Shown piece after piece: positions 49,511-56,160 of a DNA stretch of 56,160 nucleotides. The notes below the pieces were generated by a model. The model did not search any database and had not been told where the DNA came from. It worked only from the letters and a program-made list of their open reading frames with translations. A program made the translations under genes and the position numbers. The stretch's first letter is position 1. Every line of letters begins with the position of its first letter. The stretch comes from a virus: positions 1 to 56,160 of IMG/VR virus record IMGVR_UViG_3300047550_001246; one strand, written 5' to 3'.

Positions 49511-51116
49511 ATACCTTAAAGATTTTGATTTCCCGGCTTCTGGCGGCTTCCACAGCAAAGCCATGCCGAGTCGTGCAAACGCTTCCGCAAAAGGAGTTCC
49601 TGCTCGTGCCAAGCCAAACGCTCCGGCTCATGGTGCTCCGAGGATGGAGTCGAAGCCGAGCGTAGGCAAGCGCCAGGGGTATGCTGAAGGTGGCCGCGTT
49701 CCGGGTTACGACATGGATCGACTCCCGGCCAAGAAGCCGCCGGGGCGCACGATGGATTTGGCTCCCTCGAAGCCGGAAAGGGGCGAGTATCAGGGCTACG
49801 ATAGAGGTGGGGAAGTTGAACCACCCAAACCATCTCGGCGTGAGGGTCTTAAACCTTCTAAGCCAATCTATCAAGAACCCTCTGTTTCTCGTTCTTATAA
49901 AAAAGACGATTATAAAAAAATGAAACCGTCTTACGAGATTGAGGTTCATGGTGAGCCAATAAAATACACTCGAAAAGATGAAGAAAAATATTCTGCTTTT
50001 AAAAATGGCGGTAAGATTGCCAAGGTGATGCGCGAGTACAAAGAAGGTAAATTGCATTCGGGCTCCAAGAAGGGCCCGAAGGTAAAGAACCGCGAGCAGG
50101 CAATTGCGATTGCGCTGTCTGAGGCTCGTAAGGCCGGTGCCAAGATCCCGAAGAAGGCTGAGGGTGGCATTTTTGACGAGCAAGAAGAAATTCGCAGCCT
50201 TGGACGTCCGAAAAGTTATGCCGAATCCGGCAGCGCGGGCGGTAGCAACATCAGTTTTAAGGATGCTTTTAGAAAAGCGCGCGAACAGGGACTAAAGGAA
50301 TTTAATTGGCGCGGTGATAAGTACAGCACCAAAGTTAAGGAAGAAGTTAAAAGCGAGCGCAAGGTCGAAGAGAAGCCAGCTAAGAAAGCAGAAACCAAGA
50401 AGGAGATGTCTGCTTCTGAGCGTCAACGCGAGTTCTACCTCAAGAACCCGGAGCCGGGGCTTAAGTCGGTTGCACCGGAAGAGGTGCTCTTTGGACCGAA
50501 GGCTAAGGCCGCGCTTGCTGGAGCGGGTGCAGCCGCTGCGGGCTATGGATTTAAGAAGTTGCGCGACATGCTGATGCGCCGTGGCGAAAGCGCGCGCAAG
50601 GTAGCCAAAGATGTCAGCAAGGGTGATCTTGCGATGGCGCGTAGCGCAGCCGCTCGAGAGTCTGAAGCAAAGGCAATGGAAGGCTTCAAGAAACAGATGC
50701 AAGCTCGTCAGGGGATGGGCGCTCGATACGCCAAGGGCGGCGAGGTGTTTAGCACGGAGTACTTGGCATACGGCGACAAGAAGGGTCCGTATCGCGGTAG
50801 TCCGAAGAAGGCCAAGATGCTGGGCCGTCGAGATCGCCTTGCCCGCGAAGCCATGGAGCGCGCGGAAAAGTATGCTCCTGGCATGAGCCTTGATATGAAG
50901 GCCAAGGGCGGAAAGGTTTCTCACGCCGAATGGGAACACAGCAAGCGAGATCTTGCTGAAGACCGCAAGCTTGCCAAGAAATACGGCATGTCTTTGAAGG
51001 CTTGGGAAGAGTCAGCGATGGACAAGAAGCATGACCGGCAGCAGTCGATGAGAGGACTGAAGCATGGTGGTATGTCTTATCGTCGCAAACCAATGTACGG
51101 CGGCGGTAAGTGCTAA
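49500..51116 (+). CDS. Basic virion protein with DUF6496 segment and repeated GG motifs
   Basis: 538 aa, Lys-rich. The DUF6496 segment is at ~173-219 ([36 protein letters not shown]). Seven short aromatic/basic-GG motifs recur along the chain (YAEGGRV 61-67, YDRGGEV 100-106, FKNGGKI, KAEGGIF, YAKGGEV, KAKGGKV, LKHGGMS). Residues ~320-345 are an Ala/Gly stretch ([18 protein letters not shown]). Probably a virion-associated, DNA-contacting protein. Promoter-like TAAAAT lies after it. Confidence 0.65.
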   Translation: MGVKYLKDFDFPASGGFHSKAMPSRANASAKGVPARAKPNAPAHGAPRMESKPSVGKRQGYAEGGRVPGYDMDRLPAKKPPGRTMDLAPSKPERGEYQGYDRGGEVEPPKPSRREGLKPSKPIYQEPSVSRSYKKDDYKKMKPSYEIEVHGEPIKYTRKDEEKYSAFKNGGKIAKVMREYKEGKLHSGSKKGPKVKNREQAIAIALSEARKAGAKIPKKAEGGIFDEQEEIRSLGRPKSYAESGSAGGSNISFKDAFRKAREQGLKEFNWRGDKYSTKVKEEVKSERKVEEKPAKKAETKKEMSASERQREFYLKNPEPGLKSVAPEEVLFGPKAKAALAGAGAAAAGYGFKKLRDMLMRRGESARKVAKDVSKGDLAMARSAAARESEAKAMEGFKKQMQARQGMGARYAKGGEVFSTEYLAYGDKKGPYRGSPKKAKMLGRRDRLAREAMERAEKYAPGMSLDMKAKGGKVSHAEWEHSKRDLAEDRKLAKKYGMSLKAWEESAMDKKHDRQQSMRGLKHGGMSYRRKPMYGGGKC

Positions 51117-51181
51117 AATAACTTTCGTGTAGTCATAGGGGTCTGCTCGGTGCAGCGGGCCACGGCGCAAGAGGGACCCTA

Positions 51182-52177
51182 ATGGCGACTTCCGGTACGG
51201 TTTCGACAACTCAGTTTACGACTAGGCAGGTCATCGACCATGCCTACAGGCGTTGTCGTTTGGGTGCGCAACAGATCACCTCTGAGATGATCGACATTGC
51301 GAACGACCAGCTTTACCTAATTCTTTCCAATCTTGCTAACCGTGGCGTTCAGCTCTGGTGTATTGAGCGTTTGATATTGCCGCTTTACGAGGGGCAGGGT
51401 GCGGTCACGTTACCGATCGGAACGGTGGATGTGCTCAATACCAACCTGCGAACGCTGCTGGAATCGACCGGAACTACGGCTACGACATCCACGACCTTTC
51501 AGGTTTATAACGTCGATGGTTTGACGGTAACGACGGTTGGCATCAAGTGGTCCGCAACTTCGCAGCCGTATGTGGTTGAGATGTCCAATGACGGCATCAC
51601 TTGGACTGCCGTTGATACGATGGAGTACACCAACGATCCGGATGAGGTCGCTGGCGAGTGGAGCTGGGTCGATACTGAAGTCCCAGAGTCTGCGGATTAT
51701 TTTCGCGTTCGTGTAACGAGCGGAACCCTTTCGGCCTCGGAAGTTTACTTTGGGAACACGCCCAACGAGATCCCTATTGCGCGATTGAATCGCGATGACT
51801 ATACGGCGCTGCCCAACAAATCTTTCCTTGGCCGTCCTTTGCAGTTTTGGTTTGACCGTCAGATCAACCAGCCGATTATGCGTCTTTGGCCAGTTCCGAA
51901 CGCGGCAGCGGAAACGCAGCAGATCATCGCGTGGCGGCATCGTTACATTCAGGATGTTGGCACGATGACGCAAGAGCTGGACATTCCGCAGCGTTGGTTT
52001 GATGCGATTGTGGCGATGTTGGCGTCAAAGCTTGCAGAAGAGACTCCGGAAGTCGATGCAAATCTGATGCCGATCTTGGAGGCAAAAGCGGAGAAGGCGC
52101 TGGCTCAAGCAGAGAACGAAGAGCGCGATAACTCTCCAATTTACTGGACTCCGAATCTCAGTATGTATACGAGGTAA
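51182..52177 (+). CDS. Head-tail connector/adaptor-like protein, 331 aa
   Basis: N-terminal helices (FTTRQVIDHAYRRCRLGAQQ; MIDIANDQLYLILSNLANRG), a beta domain (SATSQPYVVEMSNDGITWTA; YFRVRVTSGTLSASEVYF) and a C-terminal helical part (PQRWFDAIVAMLASKLAEET) match P22 gp4/T7 gp11-type adaptor proteins with an inserted beta domain. Leader 51117-51181 is gene-free. The other adaptor is at 3212-3859. Confidence 0.75.
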   Translation: MATSGTVSTTQFTTRQVIDHAYRRCRLGAQQITSEMIDIANDQLYLILSNLANRGVQLWCIERLILPLYEGQGAVTLPIGTVDVLNTNLRTLLESTGTTATTSTTFQVYNVDGLTVTTVGIKWSATSQPYVVEMSNDGITWTAVDTMEYTNDPDEVAGEWSWVDTEVPESADYFRVRVTSGTLSASEVYFGNTPNEIPIARLNRDDYTALPNKSFLGRPLQFWFDRQINQPIMRLWPVPNAAAETQQIIAWRHRYIQDVGTMTQELDIPQRWFDAIVAMLASKLAEETPEVDANLMPILEAKAEKALAQAENEERDNSPIYWTPNLSMYTR

Positions 52178-52179
52178 TC

Positions 52180-52494
52180 ATGGGACTTTTCCTTGATACT
52201 CGTGGACAGCCGTATGCAGCGATTGGAATTTGCGATCGTTGTTCGCGCAAGTTTCCTTTAGCAGAGCTAATGCCTGACCGTAACTCTCCGGGACTTCGGG
52301 TGTGCAAAGTAGATTGGGACGAACTTGATCCGTATCGTTTGCCTGCTCGTCAGACCGAAAGAATTTCGCTTCCTTTTGTGAGGCCCGACGTTCCGCTGTC
52401 TTCGCAGCCGTATGGCGTAATTAGTGAAGACGGCAATACTTTCCTTGTGAACGAAGCAGATGATGATTACCTTGAGCCGGAGCAGCCGCTGTAA
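52180..52494 (+). CDS. Small Cys-bearing virion-region protein, 104 aa
   Basis: ICDRCSRKFPLAELMPDRNS and GLRVCKVDWDELDPYRLPAR give CxxC...C, a likely metal site, in a family that follows connector genes. No enzyme motif. Stop overlaps the next ATG (TAATG). Confidence 0.7.
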   Translation: MGLFLDTRGQPYAAIGICDRCSRKFPLAELMPDRNSPGLRVCKVDWDELDPYRLPARQTERISLPFVRPDVPLSSQPYGVISEDGNTFLVNEADDDYLEPEQPL

Positions 52495-55151
52495 TGGCTA
52501 ATGTACCTAGCAATCTTATTCCTGCGCGAATCAGCCAGCTACCAGAGGCTCCGGTTGCGGACCCGGCTGGCTATTTTCCAATTGTTATTTCTGGTACGAC
52601 CTATAAGGTTCAGTTTAGTCAGATCAATCAAAATCTGACGGTCCCACCGAGCAGAGCAATTAATGCGGGCACGGGGCTGACGGGGGGCGGAACGCTATCG
52701 CACGATATTACGATTGCGGTTGCAAACGGAGGTATTGGCGATTCGCAGCTTGATACGACTGGTGTAAGCGCGGGAACGTATGGTGATGGTGCAAATGTCC
52801 CTGTTGTCACGGTAAACACTAAAGGTCGTGTAACTTCATTGAGCACGACGCCGCTGGTTGTTAGCGGTTACGTTCCAGATTCGCGCCAAGTGATTGCGGG
52901 ATCAGGATTGACTGGAGGGGGTACTCTCGCAGCTGATCGCACGCTGGCCATCAATTTCTCAAGCGCGACCCCTCAACCCCTTGGCTCACCTACGGCGGGT
53001 ACTGGGACCAATGCAGCACGGGACGATCACGTTCACCCGGCAGTAGATCTTTCTGACGGCACTGAAACATCTGGCGTTTTGCCGATGGGTCGAGGTGGTA
53101 CTGGCGCAAACATGTCGCCGGTTGCTGGCGCGATTGTTTTTAGTAATGGATCAAATTTTGATTTGACGACGGTTGGCTCAACGGGGCAAGTGCTGTTGGC
53201 GGCGGGCGCGTCGGCTCCGGTTTGGGGCGATGCCGCATCGTTTACGGTAGATGCCGCAGATCGTTTGTTGGGTGGCGCGGCCAATCGGGTCGTGTATCAG
53301 GCTGGCACTAGCGACACTAGTTTTGTCGTTGCCCCGGCTTTAGCCGACACGTTTTTGAAGTGGAACGGTTCTTCATTTGAGTGGGGCGCGGTAGCTGGTG
53401 CGGGTACGGTCACAAGCGTTCAAGGATCGGGCGGTACGACTGGACTGACTGTAAGCGGTGGTCCAATTACCACAGTCGGTACGTTGACGCTGGGTGGTAC
53501 GCTTTCTATCAGCGCAGGCGGTACGGGACTTTCTGGCACGCCAACAAATGGTCAGTTGCTTATTGGCAATGGCAGCGGATATTCACTTGCAAGCCTGACG
53601 GCTGGAACGGCAATTAGCGTTACGAATGCCACTGGCTCCATCAGCATTGCCAATACTGCGCCGGATCAGACGATTACGCTGACCGATGGCACGGCGATTG
53701 ATGTTACTGGCACCTACCCAAGTTTCACAATTACTAATACCGCTCCTGACCAGACGGTTGTTATTTCTGCAAGCACGGCAATATCGGTTAGCGGTACTTA
53801 TCCAAGCTTTACGATTACTAATACCGCTCCGGACCAGACGGTCACGATTACTGCTGGCACAAACATTAGCACCAGCGGAACGTATCCGAGTTTTACGGTT
53901 TCGTCGCCCGATACGGTTGTTGGTCCTGCGGGTGCAACGAGCGGTGCGATTTCGTTGTTTGATGGCGGTACGGGTAAGCTGCTCAAGAACTCTGTCATCA
54001 CAATCAATGCCTCTGGCGTCATCAGTAACGTCAACACGCCAAATACTGGCACCGATGCTGCGAACAAGCAGTATGTGGATGACTTGGTTAGCACCGGAAT
54101 TCACATCCACACGCCAGTTGTTCTTGCAACTTCGCCGGGGTCTTCGCGTACCGATACCTATAACAATGGCACCGCAGGAGTTAGCGCCACGCTGACTTCC
54201 GTTGCTGCGGGCACACTGGTCATTGACGGTACGGTGGCTTCTGCAACGATTCGAGTCTTGATTCAGGACTGCTCTAATCCAATTGGTAACGGTGTTTACG
54301 TTGTAACCAATCCTGGTAGCGCGGTTGCTCAGTACATTATGACGCGCTCGTCGGACGCAGATACGTCAGGACAACAGTCTACACAGTCACTTGATGATGG
54401 AAGTTATTTCTTTACGACGGGTGGCACGAGCAATAAAGGTGCCGCTTGGGTTAACACCAATAGCGGAACCATCAGTTTTGGTTCTACAGCGATCACATTT
54501 GCTCAGTTCAGCAGCTCGCAGGTCTACTCGGCTGGTAACGGGTTAAGCCTAACGGCAACCACCTTTTCTTTAGAAACTCCGGTTACCGTGCTAAATGGCG
54601 GTACGGGCCAGTCATCGGCTCCGACCAATGGCCAGTTGCTGATTGGTAATGGGGCTGGATATAACCTCAGCACGCTGACTGCCGGTTCTAACCTCTCGGT
54701 CACGAACGCTACCGGGTCAATCACGCTCGCGGTTTTAAGCGATGTCTCGTTCAACAGCGCCTCGATTACCACCCTGTCAAGCGGGTCGCTGACGGCGACT
54801 AATCTGACGGCAACCAGCGGTACGGTCACCACGTTGGCTTCGACCTCGGCGGCGATTACCAATTTGTCGGTTACGAGCCTGACGGTATCAAGCCTTTCGC
54901 TTGCCAATGCGACCTTTACGTCCGCCACGATTACGACGCTGACTTCCACCTCGGCGGAGATTACGACCCTTTCGGGAACCACGCTGTCGTATGGCAGTTC
55001 GTCCATTACGAACCTGTCCTTGGGAAGCCTTGTGATCAGCTCGACGACGCTGGTTGCGAACCTGAATGCTGATTTGCTGGATGGGCAAACGGGAAGTTAT
55101 TATTTGGATCTGGCTAATGCCACAGGAACCCTGAGCGGGGGAGCATACTAA
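52494..55151 (+). CDS. Long tail fibre protein
   Basis: 885 aa. The N-terminus (ARISQLPEAPVADPAGYFPI) is an attachment-type domain. Central repeats include GGTGLSGTPTNGQLLIGNGS and GGTGQSSAPTNGQLLIGNGA, and three copies of a (T/N)TAPDQT(I/V)TI-SGTYPSFT unit. The C-terminal ~180 residues are short beta repeats (TTLSSGSLTATNLTATSGTV; SVTSLTVSSLSLANATFTSA) typical of trimeric beta-helix shafts. It should bind receptors together with the following gene. Its TAA overlaps that gene as TAATG. Confidence 0.85.
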   Translation: MANVPSNLIPARISQLPEAPVADPAGYFPIVISGTTYKVQFSQINQNLTVPPSRAINAGTGLTGGGTLSHDITIAVANGGIGDSQLDTTGVSAGTYGDGANVPVVTVNTKGRVTSLSTTPLVVSGYVPDSRQVIAGSGLTGGGTLAADRTLAINFSSATPQPLGSPTAGTGTNAARDDHVHPAVDLSDGTETSGVLPMGRGGTGANMSPVAGAIVFSNGSNFDLTTVGSTGQVLLAAGASAPVWGDAASFTVDAADRLLGGAANRVVYQAGTSDTSFVVAPALADTFLKWNGSSFEWGAVAGAGTVTSVQGSGGTTGLTVSGGPITTVGTLTLGGTLSISAGGTGLSGTPTNGQLLIGNGSGYSLASLTAGTAISVTNATGSISIANTAPDQTITLTDGTAIDVTGTYPSFTITNTAPDQTVVISASTAISVSGTYPSFTITNTAPDQTVTITAGTNISTSGTYPSFTVSSPDTVVGPAGATSGAISLFDGGTGKLLKNSVITINASGVISNVNTPNTGTDAANKQYVDDLVSTGIHIHTPVVLATSPGSSRTDTYNNGTAGVSATLTSVAAGTLVIDGTVASATIRVLIQDCSNPIGNGVYVVTNPGSAVAQYIMTRSSDADTSGQQSTQSLDDGSYFFTTGGTSNKGAAWVNTNSGTISFGSTAITFAQFSSSQVYSAGNGLSLTATTFSLETPVTVLNGGTGQSSAPTNGQLLIGNGAGYNLSTLTAGSNLSVTNATGSITLAVLSDVSFNSASITTLSSGSLTATNLTATSGTVTTLASTSAAITNLSVTSLTVSSLSLANATFTSATITTLTSTSAEITTLSGTTLSYGSSSITNLSLGSLVISSTTLVANLNADLLDGQTGSYYLDLANATGTLSGGAY

Positions 55152-56160
55152 TGCCTACTATTCTGACGAAAAAGAGTGACACTCCGGGCGCGATCCCGGC
55201 AACGGCTAATCTGACCAACGCGGCAGGCGGTGCGGAGCTGGCGGTTAATACCGCAGATAAGCGGCTCTTTACCATCAACTCCAGCAGCGCGGTGGTGGAG
55301 CTGGGTACAAACCCGGCCAGTCTGACCTGCGCAGACGTTTCGGCTACGGTGCTTCGTGCGGGCAGTGCGACGATCACAAATCTAATTGCTACAACGGCTA
55401 CGGTGTCGGATTTTTCGGCTACGGTTGCTCGTATCAGCAGCTTGACCATCAGCAGTCTTTCGCTCAGCAATGCTACGTTCGGATCGGCAACGATTACGAA
55501 TCTGACCTCTACCTCCGCCACGATTAGCAGTGCGCTGACTCTGACGGGCGGCACCGCCAACGGCGTGCTGTATCTGAACGGCAGCAAGGTGGCGACGAGT
55601 GGGAGTGCGCTGACGTTTGATGGGACAGCAGTTGGTATTGGTCAAGCATCTGGAACATCGTCTGGATTTTCCACGGCTCCTAATCTTTTGGTATATGGCG
55701 CAACTAACGCAAATATATTAGTTGCAGGAGATAGTTCTAACGTAGGGGTTACAAGCGCAAGATATACCAACACAACCGGAGGTGGAATTTTAAGAGTTGC
55801 AAAATATCGCGGTACTTATGCGTCGCCCTCTGCTGCACAAACGGGGGACTTGGCTGGTGATGTTCGTTTTGAAGTATGGGGCGGCTCAAATCTTCGGCGT
55901 GTCGCAACTATTGGCGGTACTGTTGAAACTTTTACAAGTGATACAGACATTAGCGGGTATCTCGCGTTTAACACGACTTCTTCTGGAACCACAACGCCAA
56001 CCGAAAAGATGCGGCTTACCGCCGCCGGCAACCTCGGCATCGGGACGAGTTCGCCGTCTGGGTTCCTTGCAAACAAACTTGTTATTGCAACTGGTGGCAC
56101 CGCAAACGAAGGGATGACGATCTACAGTTCGTCAAATAACGGATCAATATGGTTTGCTGA
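55151..56160 (+). CDS. Tail fibre protein, N-terminal part (3' truncated)
   Basis: Open frame to the window end (336 codons). Begins MPTILTKKSDTPGAIPATAN, then the same beta-shaft repeats as in the preceding fibre (TVARISSLTISSLSLSNATF), GLTGGTAN-type and TEKMRLTAAGNLGIGTSSPS, a widespread phage fibre module. The final residues SNNGSIWFA lead off the edge. It probably continues as the partial gene at 1-1443, with a missing stretch between the two. Confidence 0.85.
   Translation, partial: MPTILTKKSDTPGAIPATANLTNAAGGAELAVNTADKRLFTINSSSAVVELGTNPASLTCADVSATVLRAGSATITNLIATTATVSDFSATVARISSLTISSLSLSNATFGSATITNLTSTSATISSALTLTGGTANGVLYLNGSKVATSGSALTFDGTAVGIGQASGTSSGFSTAPNLLVYGATNANILVAGDSSNVGVTSARYTNTTGGGILRVAKYRGTYASPSAAQTGDLAGDVRFEVWGGSNLRRVATIGGTVETFTSDTDISGYLAFNTTSSGTTTPTEKMRLTAAGNLGIGTSSPSGFLANKLVIATGGTANEGMTIYSSSNNGSIWFA

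Noticed and set aside
50292-50939. 215-aa leftward ORF under the 49500 gene
   Set aside because: Antisense shadow of a Lys/Ala-rich gene; no coupling or ribosome site.
1-56160. Exact closed circle by joining the ends
   Set aside because: The fibre frame at 56160 meets the start out of frame, there is no shared terminal sequence, and the joined frame hits a stop about 115 bases in.
1-56160. Lysogeny genes, integrase, tRNA, CRISPR array, insertion sequence
   Set aside because: None found on reading the translated frames and sequence; the only regulator is the tandem-HTH protein.

Overview
The window is most of the genome of a tailed phage (Caudoviricetes), probably podovirus-like and strictly lytic. 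The evidence is a complete head-and-packaging set (small terminase-like protein, TerL, SU10-type portal, scaffold, capsid), two adaptor-like proteins, a propeller-type tail nozzle protein, three large ejection-type virion proteins, long fibre genes, and no tape measure, sheath, integrase or lysogeny module. The host is most likely Gram-negative: the lysis set is a 3TM holin, small TM proteins and an M15 peptidase, and a DnaA box matching the proteobacterial consensus lies in the putative origin. Fibre C-termini and small protein families resemble those of uncultivated aquatic phages. No tRNA, rRNA, CRISPR array or IS was seen.

Layout. 1-3199: end of a fibre gene, then the lysis cassette. 3212-16449: adaptor, fibre-like protein, tail nozzle, and very large internal/ejection proteins; then a small gene and a metallophosphoesterase to 17676. 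17673-22413, leftward: SF2 helicase, PD-(D/E)XK nuclease, DUF669 SSB-like protein and Sak4-like ATPase, a recombination module. 22526-25492, rightward from a divergent promoter region: tandem-HTH regulator, RusA resolvase, primase-polymerase/helicase. 25559-35261, leftward: about 29 tightly overlapping small early genes, with an auxiliary cassette of three glycosyltransferases, two sugar/small-molecule-type methyltransferases and a truncated cytosine methyltransferase; it ends at a U-tract hairpin at 25491-25517. 35262-35868: gene-free, with a DnaA box, iteron-like ATGCAT repeats and an AT-rich tract, the likely origin. 35869-36408: small terminase-like protein. 36459-37396: two leftward genes. 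37397-37938: gene-free, with a Z-DNA-prone alternating tract and GGGWCCC repeats. 37939-56160: rightward packaging, head, connector and fibre genes, running off the right edge inside a fibre gene.

How it works together. Leftward early genes reprogram the host and supply recombination functions; the central rightward operon supplies replication; the rightward late block spans the right part and continues into the left part if the molecule is circular or permuted. Both window edges lie in fibre reading frames. They do not join in frame, so the window is not an exact closed circle; a short stretch of fibre gene is probably missing between the ends.

Functional names are from my reading of motifs and remembered family resemblance only. 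No search was run.
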